Below are positions 57,401 to 62,325 of a DNA stretch of 64,000 nt, one piece after another. The translations under genes were made by a program, and so were the position numbers. This DNA is from Mimachlamys varia (taxonomy: Eukaryota > Mollusca > Bivalvia > Pectinida > Pectinidae), in NCBI GenBank assembly GCA_947623455.1, contig OX392529.1:56439186-56503185 (forward strand). The letters are read 5' to 3'. Position 1 is the first letter of the stretch. Each line of letters opens with the position of its first letter. Below the pieces are notes generated by a model. It was not told the DNA's origin. It searched no databases and saw only the letters and a list, made by a program, of their open reading frames with translations.

Positions 57401-60400
57401 CGTTTGGCGTATGATCATAACGCCAACAGCTGAAATATCAATTGCGAAATTGCAATTTGGTAAAGCAGCTATTCTGAATTTATTTCGTTATCTCAAACTG
57501 GTTTTTTTAAGAATTGTTTTTAGATTGACAACAGGAAAACCGATGACGTCACAATAACGACTGATGACGACACAATATAAAATGTTCTTTGCCTTCTTAT
57601 ACATTGCAATGACAGAATGCACAGCAGAATGCACACTTAGCCATGTGCTATTACTTGTTCTGTATGTACGTTTAATGAATAAATAATTGTTCTGTATGTA
57701 CGTTTAATAAAAAAATAATAATTTAATTTCATACTAACTTATTTAAGGATTAACTTTCTATTTTGTTTAGGTTATCGGGGGATAGCTACAATAGAAAACG
57801 GGTAAATTCAGTAACCGGCGAAGCCGGTTATGTGTAATTTACCCGTTTTCCATTGTATATATATATACATTACCTAATCTCATTTTATCATATGTGGACA
57901 AAAACCTCACAGGTACCCCAATTAACAAGGGCTCTTCGGGTATAATACATGTACCTGTATCATTAATAATTTTATCTACACCTTACCTGTACCCAAGCTG
58001 CCTGCAGACTACCAATGCGGCCCGGTCGTCCCAGCCAAATTTAGTTAATCTTCCCCATATTCCAACTCGTTTGATCTCTACTTGTCCGACATGGGGTCCG
58101 TCCTCCTGTGTTGTCACTAAGCGGACAGAGTCTTCATGGTGAAAAGAATCCAATTATTTACATATTCAATTATATAAAGTTATGTCTCATCAATATATAA
58201 AACTCAGCGATAAAAAGTTATAGAGGCAAAAAGAGTATAAACACACTATTAAGCAATGTATACGAATACATCTTATTTTCCCATTGACACAATGCCAAGT
58301 GGCAGTTGACACCACACGCCTATAACACCCAGTTTCTCAGACTACATGTATAACAACATTTGCTATTGTGACGTCATCCAATGTATATTATGATGTCATC
58401 AATTTCATTGTTGTCTACACTTGTTTTGTTGTAAAAAAGCGGTTCGAAATAAATAAATAAAGCACAATTCGATCAAAAATTAAATATAAGTAATGGACGT
58501 TTTAGCAAATATTGTTACAGTCCTATAACACACATTGTTATTGCTGACAAACTTACATAAAACCCTACCATGCTTTATTTAATTTGTCTTCAATAGGAAT
58601 GTGTTTTATATGACTATAACAACATTTGCCTAAATATTCATTGCTAACTACATACATTGGAACCAGAAGGTTCATCTTGTCTGTTTGCAGTGGTATATAA
58701 ATATACTAATTTGTTTACTAAGTTGAAGAAGGTAGATATGTATATCAATATATCACTGATAAGGCATAAAAAAGTACTGAATAAAAACGTACCATTAGCT
58801 GTATCACGGTAAGGATCTTCACATATCACTACTACATCGTAGCTGGAGACAGCCTCGTAAATGTTTCCCAGATCAGATGAAAAATAACAATCATCGGAAA
58901 GATAGTCATCGTAACCAAGGCAAAATGGGGTTGTTCCCCATAACAAGGACCTCCGGTATCCGTCATAATATCTTGAATCAACGGCGAAACCATCTCTGTA
59001 TATAAATAGCACATCAATGTGTGATTGCAGCGTACACATTACTTAAACGAAGTGACCGCACAAAGTTGTGAACAGATGACGGGCAAGGATGAACATTAAA
59101 TCGTACACGAATCACATGTTATTTCCGCAGTAGCACGCGCTTATACAAAGGTGGAATATATGCAAATGGACTCCATCCGTCCGTCCTTCCGGATTCACTT
59201 TCCGCACGATATATTTTGAAAGCATGATCGGATTTTGATGAAACTTGCTCAGTAGATTTACTACCTAAATCCTTCGCTCAGGTTCGATAATCCGCTTATT
59301 CCACTAATATTTAATGAGTCTGCTTTGACTTGATTGATTGATTGCTTTCCGTACAATATCTTTTGAAAGAATGATGATTTTGATAAAACTCGCTTGGTAG
59401 ACTCGTTATCTAAACCCTTCGTTCAAATTTGAGCATCGCATATTTAATGAGGCTGCTGGGCCTGATTGGCCGATTGCTTTTCGCATAATATCTTTTGAAG
59501 GTTCGAGAGGATTTTAATGGAACTTGCTTGGTAGATTTATTTCCTAAACCCTTCGCTCATGTTTGATCATCGGCACTGGTACCGAGGGAACCACAAGAAA
59601 GGTGGTAGATGAGAAGGAAATACAGAAGATCCTCGAGACATGCACGCTAAAGTATGAGGACAATGTAGCCGAAGTAATAAGACTTGGCAAATACGATAAA
59701 TCAAAAAAAGGATCTAGACCTTTCTTTGCTTCTTTTTCATCACCCGAAACAAAGAAAGCACTCTTTAAAAATATATCTAACTTTAAGGAGGATGAGAAAT
59801 ACAACAACATCCGGATCAGTTACGATCTCATCAAACAGGAACGGGAAGATAAAACTGCACTACGGAATGAGGCAAAATCACGAGAAAGGAATCGGGGGGG
59901 GGGGGGGGGGATATATTTTGGGGTACGGGGACCGACACTGAACAGAAAGATTGTCCGGCTGGCAGCCAAAAAAGTATAATGGGGCGCACACAAAAACTTC
60001 GACGCATGTTTACAACAGCTGACACTCTCCCAAACAAAATAGAAGAACTAAAATTTCTCATCAGAGGACACAGTATGCCACTTCTAAAAAGGGGAGTAAA
60101 CTTAATTTTAGGAAACATTTTTTTCAGTGAGTTGGTTGTTAACCATTGGAACTCTTAAAAGAATGATCGGATTTTCATGAGATTGGCTTGGTAGACTTTT
60201 TACCTGAAGCCCTCGCTCAAGTTCGATCCTCGGCATATTACGCGCAAATGTAATGGTGCTGCTGTGATCTGATTCGACAGAATGATAGAATTTGATGAAA
60301 CTTGCTTGGGAGACTTATTAACTTAACCCCTCGCCCAATTTCGATTAACAGCATGTTCCGCGCAGATTTAATCAGAAAGGGGAACTTATGACCCCCCCCC

Positions 60401-62124
60401 CCCCCCCCCGGCATAAGTTACTGAATCTGAATATAGTAAAATGAATAGTCATTATCTTTGTTTTACCGATCATCTATTTTTTATCTATTTTACAGATTTG
60501 ATTTATATTAATAAATGACTTAAATACAAATTAATTGATGTAACCTAGGGTTATTATTATGGTGGAATGTGTTATTGTACGTCCAATGTGTCATGTCCTT
60601 GTGCTGTATACCCGGTGAACTGTACTAGTATATCGTTTTATGATGTAATATCTGTACCTGTTACCTGTCCTGAACTGTTCTCATGTATTGTATTTTGGCG
60701 TTTAACTTTGACCTCGACATGAACGCTTCATCGGACCGACGAAGCGCGGACATTACACTCGACGAGCGGCACGACTTTCTCTCTTACTTTCACTGCGCCT
60801 GCGAACTGAATTTCCCTGCTAAATATCTTGTCCTCTACTGGTCACTCTACAACAGTCAACCAAGAGGGTCTGTTGTCTCTTCACGTTGCTATTTTCTCTA
60901 GATTGGAATACCCAGAGACGAGGTAATCGGAAGCCTGGTAAGCATAGTGTCGATGCGAACGGGAGTGAGGGTGTGCTCGATTTGGTGTATGCCGGCGTGT
61001 TTGTATTTGGTTTGGGAGTGAGTATGTACGTGAGTTCCTTTGTTTAATGTGTTGTTTTTATGTCTCAGGTCTTCGTTTTGTATTATACAATAAACGTGTG
61101 AGAAAGAACCGACGGTATTTATTATCTGTATGGTACCCCGACTGACATTGAAAGTAATATACAGTATATATAATTTGTTTTTCATTCTTTTGGTTTCTTT
61201 CACTTTCACTGAAACGTCTGGTACATGTGTACGTAAACAAGTAATGCTTCTAACGAATATGTTATTTGTCTTGTTTTTATACGCAATGCCCGCTTAAGTG
61301 TCAAATATTTTAACGATATTAGCATGGGTGGGGGGGGGGGGGGGGGGGGGGGGGGCTCTTGACGACTATTTCCTTGTTGTTTTTGGTATGATGTGCAGAT
61401 ACATTTTCTGGCCATAATTGCATTTGGCTTTACTAGGTAAATGTACATGTAGTGGGATTACACAGATTGGTGTCTTTGGTGGGTTTGTTTTGACTCGGTT
61501 ATGCACTGTGTGGTTTTTTTATCAATCGCTGTTATTGCTACAACAAAACTTACGTGTAATTCAACTGCCTACAGACAGCTAGAGCTGCATTTCGACTGAA
61601 TGTCACACTAGCTTCTGCAATACTACCCCAATGACCTGCATAGAATATCTCCACAACACCGTCAGCAGCGGACGTTCCACCAGAAAGTCGTATCGGAGCT
61701 TCAATAAAAAAAACCGAATACATACAAAATATACAACGGAGCTCAGGTGCAAGCCCAATGCATATTCGGTTTTTTTCTGACCACACAAAATAAAACGAAA
61801 AAAAAGAAACAAAAACCAAACAAAAAACCGCCAAAAACAGGATATGCCATCATTTGCAAGCATTATCTGATAATATATCGTGAACTAATACATAACCATT
61901 ATTCTTTATGGTGTTTAAACATACCTTGATGTCCTTCTCCAAAAGGACTTTTACTGCATATCACGCCTACAGCATGGGTTTTCTTGGAATAACTGCCCCA
62001 GTCCGATCCAATACAGTGAATCAGCTTGTCCTCTTCCCCCGAACAACTGACGTATTCAAGCAAGGCAGGATTCGTGCCCTGGCCAAAGGTGGTCCCATTC
62101 TGATTGATCACGGCTACACCATAG
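33184..62124 (-). CDS. Multi-domain scavenger receptor cysteine-rich (SRCR) protein, 3' part of gene
   Basis: Exons on the - strand in order: 62124-61925, 61698-61554, 58995-58793, 58131-57987, 55713-55523, 54416-54275, 51178-51009, 47033-46883, 37149-36956, 34902-34755, 33352-33184. They total 1,858 bp (618 residues plus stop) with every splice junction in frame. They encode the second half of one SRCR domain and five whole domains. Each domain is split across two exons: a 142-151 bp exon with VRL.GG..EGRVEI and CRQLGY, and a 169-203 bp exon with GTE..L..C and GV.C. The protein ends directly after the last domain, without a transmembrane segment or other module, so this end is extracellular. 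Most domains have only four cysteines. SRCR proteins bind microbial or polyanionic ligands and are greatly expanded in marine invertebrates; a pattern-recognition role is inference. The 5' end, signal peptide and first exons lie outside the window. Confidence 0.88.
33353..34754 (-). other. SRCR intron
   Basis: AT-rich, with a C run of about 18 at 33533-33550. No element with clear ends seen. Confidence 0.6.
34755..34902 (-). CDS. SRCR exon, first half of last domain
   Basis: Acceptor ATTTACAG, phase 1 in; donor ATGAC|GTGAGT, phase 2 out. Encodes TIRLVGSDSLNEGRIEIYGP, GYGTIKGS and VYIVACREIGMT. CREIG replaces the usual CRQLG. Confidence 0.9.
35630..36300. repeat. About 51-bp minisatellite
   Basis: About 13 copies of a unit containing GTAAATCTGGGTTAAAT, AACTGATGTCAAATCATAC and AAGTGAGAATGGG. 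It lies in the intron between the last and second-last SRCR domains. The - strand is partly open because 51 is a multiple of three; the repetitive HSHLYDL-type peptide is a by-product. Confidence 0.93.
36370..36790 (-). mobile_element. Penelope-like tail plus degenerate repeat
   Basis: 36370-36560 repeats AGACCAGGTGTTCCGGAACA, GACACTCGCCATATAAATAT and CATCAAGTCGTCGAAATGAG of the Penelope-like tails. It is followed to about 36790 by diverged units of the 51-bp array (CTGATGCCA..TCCC.AAGCGAGA), so the tail appears to have landed inside an older, longer array. Confidence 0.55.
36956..37149 (-). CDS. SRCR exon, second half of domain 5
   Basis: Acceptor CCATTGTAG, phase 2 in; donor CATTG|GTATGC, phase 1 out. 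Encodes LGPVWMSDVECNGTETRLDE, CAFAGWGVQ and YGINVVCLQDI. Confidence 0.92.
37750..38110. repeat. Dispersed repeat with CRE-like sites, copy 3
   Basis: Same family as 6655-7090 and 7175-7510: CGGCGTGACGTCACAATAGC, ATGACGTGACGTCACGAG, GGTAAAACCTGATGCC and TGAGAAAAAAATACTCTTTCATG. It lies just outside the left LTR of the Gypsy element. Confidence 0.7.
38293..38804 (+). repeat. 5' LTR
   Basis: 512 bp, TG...CA ends. TATATATATAGATATATTGG near the start and AATAAA at 38746-38751 near the end. Matches the 3' LTR throughout on reading. Confidence 0.95.
38808..38822 (+). promoter_or_regulatory. Primer binding site
   Basis: TGGCGCCCAACGTGG, three bases after the LTR. It is complementary to the 3' end of Lys-tRNA(CUU)-type tRNAs (ending CCACGTTGGGCG plus CCA, recalled). 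Primes minus-strand synthesis. Confidence 0.8.
38823..39625 (+). other. Retrotransposon leader
   Basis: No long ORF. Contains an (ATC)n microsatellite at about 39404-39440. Probably holds the packaging signal; nothing specific seen. Confidence 0.55.
39626..40345 (+). CDS. SGNH/GDSL-hydrolase-like extra ORF, interrupted by TAG
   Basis: ATG at 39626; open to an in-frame TAG at 40160-40162 (178 codons), then the same frame stays open for 60 more codons to TAG at 40343. Family blocks can be seen in order: PLLLSSSKGVYLRR (block I, nucleophile Ser region, GDS changed), QPGGDFKFG (block II Gly), YIWLGTCDLT (block III, Asn of GTND replaced by Cys), VTFLEIPPYS, and after the stop KDGIHPTP (block V Asp-x-x-His). 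The DGIHP block lies only in the part after the TAG, so the two parts were one protein. SGNH folds are known in ORF1 of CR1/L2-type LINEs and in some DIRS-group elements, where they are thought to bind membranes or act as esterases; they are not part of standard Ty3/Gypsy. It is in the same frame as gag, with the second stop 39 bp before the gag ATG. The TAG may be a private mutation, a readthrough site, or an assembly error. Confidence 0.75.
40160..40162 (+). other. In-frame TAG inside the SGNH ORF
   Basis: Context CTACAG-TAG-GTAAAC. Separates blocks I-III from the catalytic Asp/His block. No frame change on either side. Confidence 0.85.
40385..41455 (+). CDS. Gag polyprotein
   Basis: 356 codons. 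The N-terminal third is acidic; VPQFSGE..YTDWRYEIRCLL and the following helical stretch resemble the Ty3/Gypsy capsid (FSG...W) region. A coiled-coil-like stretch (KLKALETRLTSQIEDKFEKI) follows near residues 280-300. The C-terminus is Gly/Arg/Gln-rich (RGQGRGRGNHRG), an RNA-binding substitute for the usual CCHC knuckle, which is absent. It is an RNA-packaging structural protein in the cytoplasm. It overlaps the pol frame by 16 bp. Confidence 0.85.
   Translation: MAGKEEPVEQPEVVDQPEVKMGALSEADLIKSLNALGKYAIVALDEDTQARRPRTSSVIEGNTSLYEFPNLKSQNIPKVPQFSGESFKNDVAYTDWRYEIRCLLLDSDITDSTLVQAIRRSLRGVAKQSLISLGSRATPRQILYRLDSLFGEVATHGMIMQEFFNSAQKPEESATVFGCRLESLLQTAIDNGSVDKASRKDLLRHKFWTSLYSDNLKSQTRHKYDNITSFDTLLREIRIVEKELDLCSSTTQKGQDSTKRKKAQSQNVTAEVDQQQATSLSDVSKEFDGKLKALETRLTSQIEDKFEKILEKLDSKSSQPKSFQGQGHNRGQGRGRGNHRGKPNHNKTKSTDGPKE
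41440..45618 (+). CDS. Pol polyprotein (protease, RT, RNase H, integrase)
   Basis: Open frame from 41440, expressed by -1 frameshift from gag; there is no ATG at its start. Residues below are counted from the TTG at 41515. Aspartic protease: LIDSGS at about 23-28. RT: VRKKDGSLRFCIDYR near 345 and LIFLDDIL near 455 (catalytic FLDD). RNase H: LHTDASGLGLGAVL near 621. Integrase: zinc domain H..GH..C..C at about 866-910, catalytic Asp in CIDFL (about 932), Asp in LHSDQGRNF (about 991) and Glu in NGSVERFNQ (about 1028). A GPY/F-like RWEREPCLVI block is near 1165. The C-terminus is Ser/Asp-rich and ends with RRSARPRKPLDRYGQW. All catalytic residues are present and there is no internal stop. It makes cDNA in particles and inserts it. 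Confidence 0.95.
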   Translation, partial: RPKRVTVSAVGQAEAGVPSTGQADILDRLLGVSNEGKVWIDGVQVKSLIDSGSMVSTISESFYRGLPSKPELHDVSKLGLDVTVANGSALQIKGFIECDVQLPFLTDRVFSVLVLVVPDTDYNESCPCLMGTNVIRLVKDSIDSFFLPPEWKVAVDSISCTYDVKSMNRKPLKVQPYQSTVINGMVRGLDPDTSNIITENRSDRSDLRYTVCPRVLKVNNNVVSVKVPVKICNLTAKTIYIQPRSLVCSVNQVRVVDNLASKLPSTTESKSVPEDLGINLNTENLSEEQLYRVRQVLGNWKQAFSTDPFDLGCTDLIQHKIELLDERPFKQPYRKIPPAMYEEVRQHIKEMLEAGVIKESNSPFSSNVVLVRKKDGSLRFCIDYRMLNSRTRKDAYMLPRFDDTIDTLIGSCYFSKLDLRAGYWQIEVAEEDRHKTAFSVGNLGFYETIRMGFGLTCAPATFQRMIEKCMGDMHLRECLIFLDDILIFSRTFDEHLTRLESVFSRLVQHGLKLKPSKCELFKSSVTYLGHVVSETGIATDPEKLSVVKDWPQPKNVKELRQWLGFSGYYRRFIKDFSSIAQPLNKLLQGHDLTKKSKTAKSKSKSKVKEKAVWIWGEPQQTAFDTLKEKLMSPPVLAYADYTKPFILHTDASGLGLGAVLYQEQDGAERVIAYASRGLRPSERNYPAHKLEFLALQWAVTDKYHDYLYGNTFKVVTDNNPLTYVLGKAKLDATGHRWVAALANYNFTLSYRPGKLNTDAGVLSRMSVGTEVVKAVCQSAVTVAPLVDCVSGGSMSHLADGNMDSVDSFASVDWTVQQQQDQDIARVIDLLRTGFLPRGRRLREETVYVQKMFRTWNKLCLQDGILYRTASLDGQTVKQLVLPKQYHSLALKGVHDDTGHQGKEKTLWLAKQRFYWPGLENDVNQKVETCGRCIRRKSPAKPVAELIPITSSHPMELVCIDFLTADRCKGGIEDILVITDHFTRYAQAIPCRNQTARTTAKALYENFIVHYSFPERLHSDQGRNFESKVIKELCKLASVKKSRTTPYHPMGNGSVERFNQTLLRMLATLDEAKKSDWKSYIAPLVQAYNATKSDATGYSPHYLMFGRHPRLSVDAFLGTDPGQQGAVDHTSYVGKLRTRMEHAYKTAHNEATKRSAQNKNRYDRSVRNSKLEIGDRVLIRNVGLKGKHKLTNRWEREPCLVINIPNSEIPVYEVKYESGKGCNRTLHRNMLLPFNSIPMEVPPDLPNREVRPVKSAPIPRREPDPALSDSESDSDSESDASIVRPTHPRKLQRRQRPPPIQMPELDHSDHVSVMTENEFDQSSGLTDLTILTSNLHEETVPSQHGSAETTGNHDLDSLESIEPRRSARPRKPLDRYGQWVFPLQCSSRNLDLK
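41443..41449 (+). promoter_or_regulatory. -1 ribosomal frameshift slippery heptamer
   Basis: CCCAAAA read as C-CCA-AAA in gag frame, two codons before the gag stop and inside the 41440-41455 overlap with pol. It fits X-XXY-YYZ exactly. A -1 slip leads into the pol frame. No downstream pseudoknot was worked out. Confidence 0.75.
45619..46312 (+). other. Retrotransposon 3' noncoding region
   Basis: No ORF. A direct repeat, GGTAGGGACTGGCCCAACC, occurs twice (about 45757 and 45935), each followed by a diverged GACTAGTG/AGATTAGT-type segment. This may be an RNA signal; no env-like gene. Confidence 0.7.
46313..46325 (+). promoter_or_regulatory. Polypurine tract
   Basis: GGGAGGGGGAATA directly before the 3' LTR. 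Primes plus-strand DNA synthesis. Confidence 0.85.
46326..46837 (+). repeat. 3' LTR
   Basis: 512 bp, TG...CA, matching the 5' LTR. AATAAA at 46779-46784. Followed by target duplication TAGG. Confidence 0.95.
46883..47033 (-). CDS. SRCR exon, first half of domain 5
   Basis: Acceptor ATTTTAG, phase 1 in; donor TACAG|GTAGGG, phase 2 out. Encodes VDLRLLGGSHAFEGRLEIYH, SGRWGTIWDKIPW and ALVACRQLGY. The Cys of the usual WGTVC is replaced by Trp. Its donor lies 45 bp from the Gypsy insertion. Confidence 0.93.
47690..48010 (+). mobile_element. Penelope-like noncoding tail
   Basis: TGATATGAATATGAACATTTTG, GTGATTGACAGCCATTTCTC and ACATGGCGGACGTCGTCGAT follow the same order as in the tails at 31560 and 56840. 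Confidence 0.55.
48540..49080 (-). mobile_element. Penelope-like element 3' end
   Basis: Reading the - strand from 49063: TYGVYMSQLIRYSRACSKYR, then a LLTNKLTTQGFERCRL block, KFYGRHLCLIEKYSVS and SDMKMDVFKYT. This is the C-terminal tail that follows the RT in a widespread Penelope-type group (recalled). The noncoding tail continues to 48540. It is 5'-truncated, and its frame is intact for 86 codons. Confidence 0.7.
49533..49900. other. Unassigned GC-richer segment
   Basis: Overlapping short ORFs on both strands. On the - strand, pieces such as KKWANDLNFIRAAWVTS and HLSTARAAQQLGRR look protein-like but are split by stops. Likely a transposon-derived relic; no family assigned. Confidence 0.3.
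50170..50280 (+). repeat. Dispersed GGACAGACAG-type repeat
   Basis: GCCGACGGACAGACAGAAGG, then GACTACTATAGGGCACCTGC. Same architecture as 50540-50960; common in bivalve intergenic DNA (recalled). Confidence 0.5.
50540..50960 (+). repeat. Dispersed repeat ending in GGACGGACAGAC
   Basis: Starts with TTGACC/TTGAACTTGTGACC steps, then CAATATGGCCGCCTAACAGC and a (GACGGACA)n run at about 50871-50910, and ends GATTACAAGAGGGCACCCCG. Confidence 0.55.
51009..51178 (-). CDS. SRCR exon, second half of domain 4
   Basis: Acceptor TTTTTTCAG, phase 2 in; donor TACAG|GTAATT, phase 1 out. Encodes EGVIYVGAEQGSGLILVDGY, DCFGNESRLIDC and DDVHVACTPENT. There is an extra Cys in YYSVCSH. Confidence 0.92.
51585..52150. 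repeat. 34-bp minisatellite related to an SRCR splice junction
   Basis: About nine 34-bp units containing GATGTCGGCAAACATATACC, then diverged units to 52150. On the - strand each unit reads GTTTGCCGACATCTGAGAAA then CAGGAATGG. This resembles the 3' end of the SRCR exon at 54275 (GTTTGCCGACAGCTGGGATA, CAG|GTAATG). It lies in the intron directly downstream of that exon. Confidence 0.85.
52115..54050. mobile_element. TIR element of about 1.8 kb with nested inverted repeats
   Basis: Outer arms: CGTCCTCGATATC..GGGGTTACGCTTACC near 52171-52200 and GGTAAGCGTAACCCC..GATATCGAGGACG near 53955-53985. Inner inverted pair: 52650-52740 and 53125-53215 (AAGGTCATGTGCAGATGACC against AAAGGTCATCTGCACATGAA). 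The inverse similarity continues beyond the arms into the minisatellite (GACAGCTGGGATACAGG at about 52124). A separate dispersed repeat (53400-53780) lies inside. Short ORFs in the inner arms are mirror copies, not genes. Confidence 0.65.
53400..53780 (+). repeat. Mollusc-type dispersed repeat
   Basis: AAGGACGGCCTCCCTGTGCA, GATCTTTTGCCGATCTAAAG, CACTGAAGTATACTGCCGAA and CTCGCAGGGTCGAACGCTC. I recall near-identical text from many bivalve loci; the family name is uncertain. The overlapping ORF is not a gene. Confidence 0.55.
54000..54300. repeat. 30-bp minisatellite of 5' splice-site copies
   Basis: About ten 30-bp units, on the - strand GACAGCTGGGATACAGGTAA followed by TTTGTTTATC. Each repeats the last bases of the adjoining SRCR exon and its GTAA donor. 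The array begins inside the exon end (54275-54299) and runs into the intron. Confidence 0.93.
54275..54416 (-). CDS. SRCR exon, first half of domain 4
   Basis: Acceptor TTACATAAG, phase 1 in; donor TACAG|GTAATG, phase 2 out. Encodes MVRLAGGATEYEGRVEIYIA, GFWSCICNLKYW and ASQVVCRQLGY. It has two extra cysteines (CIC) in the WGTVC region. Confidence 0.92.
54417..55522 (-). other. SRCR intron
   Basis: Contains a four-fold degenerate GGGATATTTCAGTAT.. repeat (54450-54620), a Penelope-like tail (54790-54990, + strand) and a T-rich stretch (55030-55440). Confidence 0.6.
54790..54990 (+). mobile_element. Penelope-like noncoding tail
   Basis: GCTCATTAGTGTGCTGACTT, GTTTTGAGGACTTGATGTAT and CTTACTCTTCTGGAACACCT align with other tails in this window. 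Confidence 0.55.
55523..55713 (-). CDS. SRCR exon, second half of domain 3
   Basis: Acceptor GTTTTGAAG, phase 2 in; donor CGAAG|GTACAT, phase 1 out. Encodes SAGVAASNILEYGLSN, FWLTHITCSGTEERFSSC and YADVVAYCTP. Confidence 0.92.
55880..57070 (+). pseudogene. Penelope-like retroelement, broken RT and tail
   Basis: In order across several frames: VVVSADKASN (55907), RLYWIPKAHNDPYKQRFIA (56128), PIGTNWALFLADLFLFSYEA (about 56344), YGVYMSQLICSSRICSEYR (56672) and FERCRLMKTMGKFYGS, followed by the noncoding tail to 57070. PKxH and GTN..LLADL-like blocks are typical of Penelope-type RTs (recalled). The stretch holding the catalytic YxDD is replaced or lost near 56290-56330 and 56470, and frames are broken by stops and indels, so it is inactive. 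It lies in an SRCR intron on the opposite strand. Confidence 0.7.
57190..57660. repeat. Dispersed repeat pair member 1
   Basis: TATTGTAACGTCATCAATCTTTATGATGATGTCATGAATTT-type segment (57196-57236), then TTGTTATAGTCCTATCACTA. The same order recurs at 58370-58600. Confidence 0.5.
57790..57862. repeat. Small perfect foldback
   Basis: AATAGAAAACGGGTAAATT and its inverse AATTTACCCGTTTTCCATT enclose an inner hairpin, AACCGGCGAAGCCGGTT. The cruciform-capable unit is followed by a (TA)n run. Confidence 0.75.
57987..58131 (-). CDS. SRCR exon, first half of domain 3
   Basis: Acceptor CACCATGAAG, phase 1 in; donor TACAG|GTAAGG, phase 2 out. Encodes SVRLVTTQEDGPHVGQVEIK, VGIWGRLTKFGW and RAALVVCRQLGY. 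Confidence 0.92.
58370..58600. repeat. Dispersed repeat pair member 2
   Basis: TATTGTGACGTCATCCAATG, GATGTCATCAATTTCATTGT and TTACAGTCCTATAACACACA parallel 57190-57400. Confidence 0.5.
58793..58995 (-). CDS. SRCR exon, second half of domain 2
   Basis: Acceptor TATATACAG, phase 2 in; donor TAATG|GTACGT, phase 1 out. Encodes DGFAVDSRYYDGYRR, TPFCLGYDDYLSDDC and YDVVVICEDPYRD. Confidence 0.9.
59180..60350 (+). repeat. Roughly 135-bp imperfect tandem repeat, interrupted
   Basis: Units begin near 59205, 59345, 59470, 60150 and 60270 and share ATGATCGGATTTTGATGAAACTTGCT-like and TACCTAAA.CCTTCGCTCA segments. The LINE ORF1 piece lies between the third and fourth units, as if inserted in the array. 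Confidence 0.7.
59563..59979 (+). pseudogene. LINE ORF1-type RNA-binding protein fragment
   Basis: 138 codons: EVIRLGKYDKSKKGSRPFFA, SFSSPETKKALFKNI, NNIRISYDLIKQEREDK, then a G run and VRGPTLNRKIVRL. RLGK..RP..V.F...E.K...L / I.IS.D.T..ERE is the RRM-plus-C-terminal pattern of CR1-type LINE ORF1 proteins (recalled). No ORF2 follows. The 17-base G run encodes poly-Gly and may be expanded or mis-assembled. Confidence 0.6.
61325..61356. repeat. Poly-G tract of about 25
   Basis: Uninterrupted G run after GCATGGGT. Could form a G-quadruplex; length uncertain in any assembly. Confidence 0.8.
61554..61698 (-). CDS. SRCR exon, first half of domain 2
   Basis: Acceptor TTTATTGAAG, phase 1 in; donor TACAC|GTAAGT, phase 2 out. 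Encodes APIRLSGGTSAADGVVEIFY, AGHWGSIAEAS and NAALAVCRQLNYT. Directly preceded by a short 226-bp intron. Confidence 0.92.
61925..62124 (-). CDS. SRCR exon, second half of the first (partial) domain
   Basis: Acceptor CTTGTTTTAG, phase 2 in; donor TCAAG|GTATGT, phase 1 out. Encodes YGVAVINQNGTTFGQGTN, LLEYVSCSGEEDKLIHC and VGVICSKSPFGEGHQ. The first-half exon of this domain is not found in the remaining 1.9 kb. Confidence 0.9.
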
Positions 62125-62325
62125 CTAAAACAAGTTAACATTAAAAATAGGAGCACGCAACTGAGAGCTGCCACAGAAATAAATATTGCTCCCAAGGCAG
62201 GATTCGTGCCCTGGCCAAAGGTGGTCCCATTCTGGTTGGTCACGGCTACACCATTCCTAAAATAAGTAAGCATAACAAAATAGGACCACGCTGCCGACAG
62301 CTGTAACGGAAATTAACAGTTAATT
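62062..62325 (-). repeat. 132-bp tandem duplication across an SRCR splice acceptor
   Basis: 62062-62193 and 62194-62325 are homologous head-to-tail copies (offset 132 bp). Each holds the first part of the exon (VAV.NQNGTTFGQGTNPAL), its acceptor and adjacent intron. The outer acceptor gives exon start 62256, in frame with the inner one because 132 is a multiple of three and no stop intervenes. Confidence 0.85.

Larger units (their letters stand above)
58996..61553 (-). other. SRCR intron with tandem repeat and LINE ORF1 fragment
   Basis: Contains the 135-bp repeat zone (59180-60350), a LINE ORF1 fragment (59563-59979), long G and C runs at 59894-59910, about 60391-60410 and about 61330-61354, and otherwise unique AT-rich DNA (60420-61320). 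Confidence 0.65.
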
